Source: Roseomonas rosulenta (GTDB taxonomy: Bacteria; Pseudomonadota; Alphaproteobacteria; Acetobacterales; Acetobacteraceae). From it: a stretch of 41,698 bases of DNA. The position numbers and the translations under genes are program-made. Under the pieces are notes generated by a model. It was not told where the DNA came from and ran no database searches. It saw nothing but the letters and a program-made list of their open reading frames with translations. The DNA is taken from positions 1 through 41,698 of the forward strand of contig NZ_JACADR010000010.1 in NCBI RefSeq assembly GCF_016106005.1, written 5' to 3'. Positions 28,022 through 34,247 of this stretch are shown here, piece by piece (position 1 is the first letter of the stretch; each line of letters opens with the position of its first letter).

Positions 28022-28852
28022 TCAGGTAAACAGACTCCAGAACATGCGCAGGCTCGTCACCGCCAGGAACACCGCGAAGGCGCGCTTCAGCCAGAGCGGC
28101 GAGATCGTATGGGCCAGTTTCACGCCCCAGGGCGTCGCCAGGATCGAGGTCGGCGCGATGAGCGCGAAGCCGATCAGGCTGACATAGCCGAGCGAGAAGG
28201 GCGGCACCCGCGCATCGTTCCACCCGCCCAGCACGAAGCCGATCGTGGCGGGAATGGAGATGATCAGCCCGAAGGCCGAGGCCGTCGCGACCGCCTGGCG
28301 GATCGGGTAGCCGAACATCGACAGCAGCGGCACGCCGAGCGTCCCGCCGCCGATCCCCATCATGGCACTGACCGACCCGATGCCGATGCCAAGCGCCGCG
28401 CGCGGTGGGCCGGAGGGCACGCTGTCAGTGATTTTGAAGTCCACGCCGGTGAAGCCCATGTTCAGCGCCACCAGCAGCGCCACCATGGCGAAGACCGCCG
28501 TCAGCCCCTCGCCTTTCACGTACACGCCGATGAAGGTGCCGAACGCCACGCCTGCCAGCATAGCCGGCCAGATGGAGCGCAACAGCGCCACATCCATCGT
28601 ACCCGTCGCATGGTGCTTGCGCGCCGACTGGATCGAGGTGGGGATGATGGTGGCGAGCGAGGTCGCCACCGCCACCTTCATTTGGATGCTCTCCGGGATG
28701 CCGAAGAGCGGGAACACGTTGAACAGCAGCGGCACGATGACGATGCCTCCGCCCACCCCCAGCAGCCCTGCCAGCGTGCCCGAGACCAGCCCCGTCGCAG
28801 CCATGGCGGCGGCCAGCGCAAGCAGCGAGAAGGGATCGGTCAGGTGGTCCAT
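28022..28852 (-). CDS. TauE/SafE family anion exporter, copy 1
   Basis: A 276-residue membrane protein of the sulfite exporter TauE/SafE family with about eight hydrophobic segments. The repeated family glycine motifs are visible: GTLAGLLGVGGGIVIVPLL in the first half and SAMMGIGGGTLGVPLLSMFGYPIRQAVATA in the second. Members export sulfite, sulfoacetate or related anions, or take up small acids. The ATG before DHLTDPF is chosen because the 22 residues upstream look non-coding; two longer starts exist. It is divergent from a second TauE gene with 72 bases between them. Confidence 0.88.
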   Translation of the reverse strand: MDHLTDPFSLLALAAAMAATGLVSGTLAGLLGVGGGIVIVPLLFNVFPLFGIPESIQMKVAVATSLATIIPTSIQSARKHHATGTMDVALLRSIWPAMLAGVAFGTFIGVYVKGEGLTAVFAMVALLVALNMGFTGVDFKITDSVPSGPPRAALGIGIGSVSAMMGIGGGTLGVPLLSMFGYPIRQAVATASAFGLIISIPATIGFVLGGWNDARVPPFSLGYVSLIGFALIAPTSILATPWGVKLAHTISPLWLKRAFAVFLAVTSLRMFWSLFT

Positions 28853-28924
28853 GTCGCGGCGTCCGGGATGGGCGAGTGAAAGGGGATGTGGCATACACGC
28901 TGACCTTTCGAGCGTCACCCCGCC

Positions 28925-29689
28925 TTGGCCTTCGTCACCGACCCTTGGTTCTACGCCCTCGCCATCCCGGCCGTGCTGATCACCGGCATCAGCAAGGGTG
29001 GCTTCGCCTCGGGCGCGGGCAACCTGCTGGTACCGCTGATGGCGCTGACGGTCCCCGCGCCCGTCGCCGCGGGCATCGCGCTGCCCGTGCTGTGTGCGAT
29101 GGATGTCTCGGGGCTGCGCGCCTGGTGGGGCAAGTGGGACAAGCGGGAGATGCGCGTGCTAATCCCCGGCGCGCTGGTCGGCATCCTGGTCGGCGGTCTG
29201 GTCTTCACGCTGATGTCCGACCGGGCGATCAAGGCGATGGTCGGCATCACGACCCTGGCCTTCCTGGCGCGCACGCTGTGGCTGGCGCGGCACCGCGAGC
29301 CACCCGCCCCCGCGCCGCACAACCCGGTCAAGGGCGGCCTCTGCGCGGCGGCCTCGGGCTTCACCAGCACCATCGCCCATGCCGGCTCGCCGCCGCTCGC
29401 GATCTACCTCTATCCTCGCCGGCTCGACCGCCAGGTGATGGCCGCGACGACCGTGGTGTTCTTCGGTATCGTCAATTATGTGAAGCTGGTGCCGTATTTC
29501 TTCCTGGGGAATCTCAGCATCGGCAACCTGACGACCAGCCTGGTGCTGCTGCCCCTCGCACCTGCTGGCGTGTACCTCGGAATCTGGATGCAGCGGCATG
29601 TGTCGGATGCGCTGTTCTACCGCATCCTGTATGCCCTGCTGCTGGTGACGGGCGTGAAGCTGACCTGGGACGGAGTATTCGCAGGATGA
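28925..29689 (+). CDS. TauE/SafE family anion exporter, copy 2
   Basis: A 254-residue TauE/SafE membrane protein, a different subgroup from the divergent neighbour. The first-repeat motif is ITGISKGGFASGAGNLLVPLM and the second-repeat region is SGFTSTIAHAGSPPLAIYL. The only available start is a TTG, because an in-frame stop lies 24 bases upstream. The stop overlaps the racemase-like gene start (ATGA), so the two are coupled. The substrate is unknown; sulfite, sulfonate breakdown products or organic acids are possible. Confidence 0.87.
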   Translation: MAFVTDPWFYALAIPAVLITGISKGGFASGAGNLLVPLMALTVPAPVAAGIALPVLCAMDVSGLRAWWGKWDKREMRVLIPGALVGILVGGLVFTLMSDRAIKAMVGITTLAFLARTLWLARHREPPAPAPHNPVKGGLCAAASGFTSTIAHAGSPPLAIYLYPRRLDRQVMAATTVVFFGIVNYVKLVPYFFLGNLSIGNLTTSLVLLPLAPAGVYLGIWMQRHVSDALFYRILYALLLVTGVKLTWDGVFAG

Positions 29690-30393
29690 CCGAGGCCAGG
29701 ATGCTGGGTGTGCTCGGTGGCATGGGTCCGCTGGCCGGCGCCACCTTCATGCAGCGGCTGACCCTGCTCACGCCGGCGCAACGCGACCAGGACCACATCC
29801 CGACCATCCTGTGGTCCGATCCGCGCGTACCTGATCGTACCGCCGCGCGGCTGTCGGGCGGGGAGGACCCGCTGCCGGCGCTGATGCGCGGCATCCGCGG
29901 GCTCGAGGCCGCCGGCTGCGGCGCGATCGCCATCCCGTGCAACACCGCCCATGGCTGGTTCGAGGCGATGCAGGCGCAAACCCGCCTGCCCATCCTGCAC
30001 ATCGTGGAGGCGGCGGCGGACGAGTTGCTGCGCCTCGGTGTCACGCAGGGCCCGATCGGGCTCATGGCGACCAAGGGCACGCTGGCGATGCGCCTGTATC
30101 AGGACCGCCTTGAGAGCCGCGGCTTCGAGGTGCTGGTGCCCTCGGCCGAGGAGATGGACCGCATCGTCATGCCCGCGATTGACGGCGTGAAGGCGAACCG
30201 CGTGGCGGAGGCCTATGCGCCGCTCGCCGAAATGGCGGTGGCGCTGGCCGCGCGCGGCGCGCGGGCGGTGGTGCTGGGCTGCACGGAAATTCCGCTCGGG
30301 ATCTCGGCAGGACCGCCCCTGCCCTTCCCCGTGGCGGATACCATCGATGCCCTGGCGCGCGCGGCGATCGCCTGGGCGAAGCCGGCGGGGTAG
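29686..30393 (+). CDS. Aspartate/glutamate racemase family protein
   Basis: A 235-residue Asp/Glu/hydantoin racemase-fold protein. The two catalytic cysteines are present: C85 in IPCNTAHGW and C199 in LGCTEIPL. The N-terminal GVLGGMGPLAG is the phosphate/carboxylate loop of the YgeA/aspartate racemase branch. It could interconvert L- and D-aspartate or a related acid. It is translationally coupled to the TauE gene, which suggests the exporter and this enzyme serve the same small acid. That link is inferred. Confidence 0.88.
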   Translation: MTEARMLGVLGGMGPLAGATFMQRLTLLTPAQRDQDHIPTILWSDPRVPDRTAARLSGGEDPLPALMRGIRGLEAAGCGAIAIPCNTAHGWFEAMQAQTRLPILHIVEAAADELLRLGVTQGPIGLMATKGTLAMRLYQDRLESRGFEVLVPSAEEMDRIVMPAIDGVKANRVAEAYAPLAEMAVALAARGARAVVLGCTEIPLGISAGPPLPFPVADTIDALARAAIAWAKPAG

Positions 30394-30396
30394 CGC

Positions 30397-30636
30397 TCAG
30401 TCGCAGTCGCAACCGGGGGTGGGGCCGGCCTCGGCGCGGATGATGTGATGGTCGATCCATTCCGCCACCAAGCGGCGCGCCTCGCTGACAGAGGCCTCCG
30501 GATGATGGATCCGATACAGCGCCGTGCAGGCCCCGAAGGCGCTGAAGTCGCCCGCGCCCTGCTCGCGCAGTTCGCGATAGGCCGTCACCACTGATCGCTC
30601 GCAGCGGCGGGCGATATGGCTGAAGTCGCGGCCCAT
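30397..30636 (-). CDS. Small hypothetical protein with Cys-x-Cys tail
   Basis: A 79-residue protein I do not recognise. It is helical and charged (RRCERSVVTAYRELREQG), with paired histidines (IHHPE, WIDHHIIR) and a C-terminal PGCDCD tail that could bind metal. GGAGGG lies 8 bases before the ATG. A clear promoter and a 19-bp palindrome precede it, so it is a regulated gene rather than a chance frame. It follows the tartrate-type dehydrogenase on the same strand but has its own promoter. Confidence 0.7.
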   Translation of the reverse strand: MGRDFSHIARRCERSVVTAYRELREQGAGDFSAFGACTALYRIHHPEASVSEARRLVAEWIDHHIIRAEAGPTPGCDCD

Positions 30637-30658
30637 GGCCGAACCCTCCGAGGCGTCA

Positions 30659-30677
30659 GTTGCGAATCACTCGCAAC
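30659..30677. promoter_or_regulatory. 19-bp near-perfect palindrome, candidate operator
   Basis: The sequence GTTGCGAATCACTCGCAAC has perfect 7-bp arms (GTTGCGA / TCGCAAC) around ATCAC, where only one of the two inner pairs is mismatched. It begins about +2 from the predicted start site of the small Cys-x-Cys gene, the place for a repressor. The 19-bp size and the TGCGAAT...TCGCA shape resemble Fur-type boxes. The regulator is an inference. Confidence 0.6.
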
Positions 30678-30685
30678 GGACCGCT

Positions 30686-30714
30686 ACGATAGCGAGACAC
30701 CCCAGGGGGTTCAA
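30686..30714 (-). promoter_or_regulatory. Sigma-70-type promoter of the small Cys-x-Cys gene
   Basis: On the minus strand TTGAAC (30714-30709), an exact 17-base spacer and TATCGT (30691-30686) form a good promoter by eye. The predicted transcription start falls at the edge of the 19-bp palindrome. No other gene lies downstream on this strand before the small Cys-x-Cys gene. Confidence 0.6.
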
Positions 30715-30752
30715 GTGACAGGCGCGTCAGGCGGGACCGTCGACGCGCGGGG

Positions 30753-31826
30753 TCAGCCGCGCGCCACCGCCTCGGCAATCGCCTTGCCCACATCGACCGT
30801 GCCCGCCTGGCCGCCCATGTCGCGGGTGCGCGGCCCACCCTCGGCCAGCAGCTTCTCGATGGTCTGCACGATGCAGTCGGCCGCCGCCTTCTCGCCGAGA
30901 TGCTCGAGCATCATGGCGCCGGACCAGATCTGCCCGATCGGGTTGGCGATCCACTTGCCGGCGATGTCCGGCGCCGAGCCGTGCACCGGTTCGAACATCG
31001 ATGGTGCGGTCTTCTCGGGATTGATGTTGGCCGAGGCCGCGATGCCGATCGACCCCGCCACCGCCGGGCCGAGGTCCGACAGGATGTCCCCGAACAGGTT
31101 CGAGCCCACCACCACGTCAAACCAGTCCGGGTGCTGCACGAAATGCGCGCAGAGGATGTCGATGTGGAACTGGTCGGTGGTCACGTCCGGATAGTTCTTC
31201 GCCATCGCGGCGAAACGCTCGTCCCAGTAGGGCATGGTGAAGGTGATGCCATTCGACTTGGTGGCCGAGGTCACCTTGCGGCGCTTGCGGGTCATGGCGA
31301 GCTCGAAGGCATATTTCATCACCCGGTCGCAGCCGATGCGCGTGAGGATCGACTGCTGCGAGACGAATTCGCGATCGGTGCCGGGGAACATGCGGCCGCC
31401 GACCGAGCTGTATTCACCCTCGGTATTCTCGCGCACCACGTAGAAGTCGATGTCCGCAGGACCGCGATTGGCGAGCGGCGAGACCGATCCGGGCAGCAGC
31501 TTGCACGGGCGCAGGTTCACATACTGGTCGAAGCCGCGGCGGATCGGGATCAGCAGGCCCCAGAGCGACACGTGGTCGGGCACGCCCGGCCAGCCGACCG
31601 CGCCGAGGAAGATGGAATCGCTGTCGCGCAGCTGGTCCATGCCGTCGTCGGGCATCATCTTGCCGGTCTGCGCGTAGGTCTCGCAGGACCAGTCGTAGTA
31701 GGTCAGTTCCAGGTCGAAGCCGAAGCGCCGCGCGGCGGCATCGAGCACGCGCAGGCCCTCGGGCGTGGTTTCCTTGCCGATGCCATCGCCGGGGATGACG
31801 GCGATGCGGTGCTTTCGCTGGGCCAT
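30753..31826 (-). CDS. Tartrate/D-malate-type decarboxylating dehydrogenase
   Basis: A 357-residue beta-decarboxylating dehydrogenase of the isocitrate/isopropylmalate family, tartrate dehydrogenase branch. Marks are IAVIPGDGIGKE at the N-terminus, VRENTEGEYSSVGGRMFPG, the catalytic KSNGITFTMPYWDERF region, GSNLFGDILSDLGPAVAGSIG (metal Asp) and the NAD loop PVHGSAPDIAGKWIANPIG. These enzymes oxidise tartrate, D-malate or related 2-hydroxyacids with NAD and Mg/Mn. GAGGAGG lies 6 bases before the ATG. It stands alone. Confidence 0.9.
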   Translation of the reverse strand: MAQRKHRIAVIPGDGIGKETTPEGLRVLDAAARRFGFDLELTYYDWSCETYAQTGKMMPDDGMDQLRDSDSIFLGAVGWPGVPDHVSLWGLLIPIRRGFDQYVNLRPCKLLPGSVSPLANRGPADIDFYVVRENTEGEYSSVGGRMFPGTDREFVSQQSILTRIGCDRVMKYAFELAMTRKRRKVTSATKSNGITFTMPYWDERFAAMAKNYPDVTTDQFHIDILCAHFVQHPDWFDVVVGSNLFGDILSDLGPAVAGSIGIAASANINPEKTAPSMFEPVHGSAPDIAGKWIANPIGQIWSGAMMLEHLGEKAAADCIVQTIEKLLAEGGPRTRDMGGQAGTVDVGKAIAEAVARG

Positions 31827-31958
31827 GGGGCGCCTCCTCGTGCCGAGCCGCACCCTAAGGGTGCCGGGACTGAGCGCAAGGTCACGGCGCGGGACCGTTC
31901 CGCGCATGGTAGCATTCCCGCGACTCGTCCCCCCGGGGGCGAGCGGGAGGACCCACCC

Positions 31959-32312
31959 ATGACGCTCCGCCCTATCGCCGCGCTGCTCGCCCTCGCGCTC
32001 ATCGCCTGCGGCGACGACATGACCGAGACCAAGCCGCCCGAGCATGGCGGCGACCGGTCGCTCAGCCGCGCCGAACTGCGCTGGTGCATGTTCAACGACA
32101 TCCGCATCGAGGCCGCGCGCCCCGACATGCGCTCTGCCAAGCAGGGCCAGGTGCAGGCCTTCAACGCCGCCGTCGCGGAATGGAACCAGGGCTGCCGGCG
32201 CTACCGCTATTCGCGCTCCGACCGCGACGCCGTGCAGCGCCAGATCAACGACCGCCGCGCCGCGCTGGAAGCCGAAGGCAAGGCGCGATTCGCCGTGACT
32301 CCGGTGCAGTGA
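31959..32312 (+). CDS. Small lipoprotein, hypothetical
   Basis: A 117-residue predicted lipoprotein. The signal peptide MTLRPIAALLALALIAC ends in a lipobox LIAC with the lipidated Cys at 17. The mature part is basic and helical (AELRWCMFNDIRIEAARP, RDAVQRQINDRRAALEAEGK) with two further cysteines. GGGAGG lies 8 bases before the ATG. No family recognised. It converges with soxA, with one base between the stops. Confidence 0.75.
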   Translation: MTLRPIAALLALALIACGDDMTETKPPEHGGDRSLSRAELRWCMFNDIRIEAARPDMRSAKQGQVQAFNAAVAEWNQGCRRYRYSRSDRDAVQRQINDRRAALEAEGKARFAVTPVQ

Positions 32313-32313
32313 T

Positions 32314-33051
32314 TCAGCGACGCAGCCCCGGCGCTTCCACCGGCAGCCCCTGCGCCCGCGCGGCGAGGTAGAGTTCCAGCGCCAAGTACTCCGGCGAACC
32401 GAGCGAGAGCTGCGTTGCGCGCACACCGAGCGAGCAGGCCCGCAGCCGCCGATGCAGTGACCCCAGCGTGTTCCATTCCAACCGATAGGCTGGATAACCC
32501 GTACCCAGTCCGTTCGAGATCACGTCCCCGCGCAGCCGCCGCCCGGCATTGTCGTCGTGGCATTGCCCGCAGGCGAGGTTGAGCTGCCCCTGCCGCGTCT
32601 CGTAGAAGGCGCGCCCGCGTTCGAGGAACGGCGCCGCCGCGCCGTCCGTCGCGACACTCATGGGCATGCCGCGCGAGCGCTGCGCGATGGCGGCGGTCAG
32701 CGAGAGCAGCGGCTCGCTCTCGTAGCCGAAGGGCGCCTCGCCCTGCTGTTCCGTGCGGCAGCGCTCGATCCGGCCCTCCAGGTTCAGCAGTGCGCCATCG
32801 GTGGCCACGGCGGGATAGCGCGCGGCGACACCGGCCATCGATTCGATTCCGCCATGGCAGGACTGGCAGGACCGTGCGCCGCGCGCCCACAGCGCCTCGC
32901 CTTCCTCGACCCAGAGCCAACCCGGATGGCGAGAGGGATCATCCTGCTGCGCGCGCAATTCGGGCGAGAGGAAGTCCCGCGAAGGGCGGATGTCCGCCGC
33001 CGCAGCGACGCCGGCCAGCAGCAGCAGCGCGGCCGCGGCGCGGCGGATCAC
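32314..33051 (-). CDS. soxA: SoxA, diheme cytochrome c of thiosulfate oxidation
   Basis: A 245-residue SoxA. With SoxX it joins thiosulfate oxidatively to the SoxY carrier cysteine in the periplasm. There is a signal peptide (RRAAAALLLLAGVAAA). Two heme sites are visible: C62-C65-H66 and C161-C164-H165, so this is the diheme form. C98 (IERCRT) lies between the two heme sites. C206 (RRLRACSLGVRA) is in the position of the active-site persulfide cysteine. PAYRLEW also matches the family. The GTG start overlaps the soxZ stop by 4 bases. It is the last gene of the unit; no soxB follows. Confidence 0.93.
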   Translation of the reverse strand: MIRRAAAALLLLAGVAAAADIRPSRDFLSPELRAQQDDPSRHPGWLWVEEGEALWARGARSCQSCHGGIESMAGVAARYPAVATDGALLNLEGRIERCRTEQQGEAPFGYESEPLLSLTAAIAQRSRGMPMSVATDGAAAPFLERGRAFYETRQGQLNLACGQCHDDNAGRRLRGDVISNGLGTGYPAYRLEWNTLGSLHRRLRACSLGVRATQLSLGSPEYLALELYLAARAQGLPVEAPGLRR

Positions 33052-33374
33052 GTCACCACCAGGCGGGCCTCCCGCCGGTAGGTCGCGCCGCCGTCCTCCT
33101 CCCATTCGAAGACCAGGTCGCCGGTCTCGACGGCGAGGGTGGTGAATTCGATGTAGGGATTCGCGGTAATGCCCTGCGAGAGCTCGGCGCGGAACACCTC
33201 CGCCCCCGCATAGGTCACGCGCATGCTGTGCAGAATCTTCCGCGGCAGGGGTGTGAGGCCCGGCGCGTCGATCGCGCGCTCCATCGGGTGGCGCACCAGC
33301 ACGCGGATGGTCACGACCTCGCCGCGCCGGGCGCGCTCGGGAAGGGTGATGCGCGCGACGATGGGGCTCGCCAT
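33048..33374 (-). CDS. soxZ: SoxZ, carrier complex subunit
   Basis: A 108-residue SoxZ, the beta-sandwich partner of SoxY in the sulfur carrier complex. Family marks are RRGEVVTIRVLVRHPMERA, the NPYIEF motif and the FEWEEDGG strand near the C-terminus. There is no signal peptide, as usual: SoxZ is exported with SoxY. It starts one base after the soxY stop, with GGAGGG about 8 bases upstream inside the soxY end. Confidence 0.95.
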   Translation of the reverse strand: MASPIVARITLPERARRGEVVTIRVLVRHPMERAIDAPGLTPLPRKILHSMRVTYAGAEVFRAELSQGITANPYIEFTTLAVETGDLVFEWEEDGGATYRREARLVVT

Positions 33375-33375
33375 G

Positions 33376-33810
33376 TCAGCCGCCCTCCACGCAGGCGCCG
33401 AGCACGACGATCACCTCGCGGGCGGCGCGATGCACCTCGCCCGCGCTGGTCTCGGCCAGCACGATGATCTGCTGGGAGGTGGCGAGGCGGATGCGCGTGG
33501 CGACCTCGGCGCGTCCGGCGCGCGGCGTCAGGAAGAAGGATGCGACCCGCGGCACCGGGTTCTTCTCGGACAGGATATGGATGGCACGGACATGGTCGGC
33601 GGCGGTCATGGGGCTGTCCACGCGCACCGCGACATCGACCGAATTGCCGTTCTCCGACAGGCGCGGCATGTCGAAGGCGATGCCGGCCTCGCGCGGGGTG
33701 CGGCCGGCGAGGATGGCGCGCTCGGCCGCGGCCATGTCGCCCTCCTGCGCCATGGCGGCGGAGGCGGCGACGGGCAGCAGCAGCACGGCGCGGCGCGTGG
33801 CGGTGGTCAT
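33376..33810 (-). CDS. soxY: SoxY, sulfur carrier with atypical C-terminus
   Basis: A 144-residue SoxY that carries sulfur intermediates on a C-terminal cysteine. A Tat-type signal (TATRRAVLLLP) exports the SoxYZ pair. The core has DMPRLSENGNSVDVAVRVDSPM, IHILSEKNPVPRVASFFLTP and TRIRLATSQQIIVLAE. The C-terminal arm normally ends GGCGG with the Cys third from the end. Here it reads LGACVEGG, so the Cys (C140) is fifth from the end and the flanking glycines are altered. The codons for VEGG also form the soxZ ribosome site. It starts 4 bases after the soxX stop. Confidence 0.93.
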   Translation of the reverse strand: MTTATRRAVLLLPVAASAAMAQEGDMAAAERAILAGRTPREAGIAFDMPRLSENGNSVDVAVRVDSPMTAADHVRAIHILSEKNPVPRVASFFLTPRAGRAEVATRIRLATSQQIIVLAETSAGEVHRAAREVIVVLGACVEGG

Positions 33811-33814
33811 GCCG

Positions 33815-34246
33815 CTACTCCCGCAGGGTCACGAGCCAGGCGACGACATCCTCGATCTCCTGGGCGCCCAGCACCGGCCGGCCGGCGAAGCGCGGATCGA
33901 CGCGCAGCAGGTCGTGCGTGCGGTGATAGGCCGGCATGATCGCGCCGGGATTCACCCGCGTCGGATCGACCAGGCGCAGCCTGATCTGCCCTGGTGACAG
34001 CCGCCCGCCCACGCCGGCGAGCGGCGGGCCGATCTCGCCCATGAAGGGCTCTCGCGGGTCGGGGATGCTGTGGCAGATCAGGCAATTCGCTGTCTCCCGG
34101 TTCTTCACCACGGCCTCGCCGCGCGCGGCGTCGCCAACCAGGCCCGCAAGCGGCGCCTCGATGGCATCGCCCCGCACGACGAAGCCCGCGACCTGGCCCG
34201 CCGCGGGCGATGCCGCGGCGAGCAGCAGGGCCAGCACCACGCGCAC
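33815..34246 (-). CDS. soxX: SoxX, monoheme cytochrome c of thiosulfate oxidation
   Basis: A 143-residue SoxX, partner of SoxA. It has a signal peptide (VVLALLLAAASPAAG). The single heme site is C55-C58-H59 (NCLICHSIP) with axial Met104 in NPGAIMPAY. The family end is RPVLGAQEIEDVVAWLVTL. The start is a GTG one base after the stop of the molybdenum hydroxylase gene. That places the sox genes on the same transcript as that enzyme, an arrangement I do not know from standard sox clusters. Confidence 0.93.
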   Translation of the reverse strand: MRVVLALLLAAASPAAGQVAGFVVRGDAIEAPLAGLVGDAARGEAVVKNRETANCLICHSIPDPREPFMGEIGPPLAGVGGRLSPGQIRLRLVDPTRVNPGAIMPAYHRTHDLLRVDPRFAGRPVLGAQEIEDVVAWLVTLRE

Positions 34247-34247
34247 G

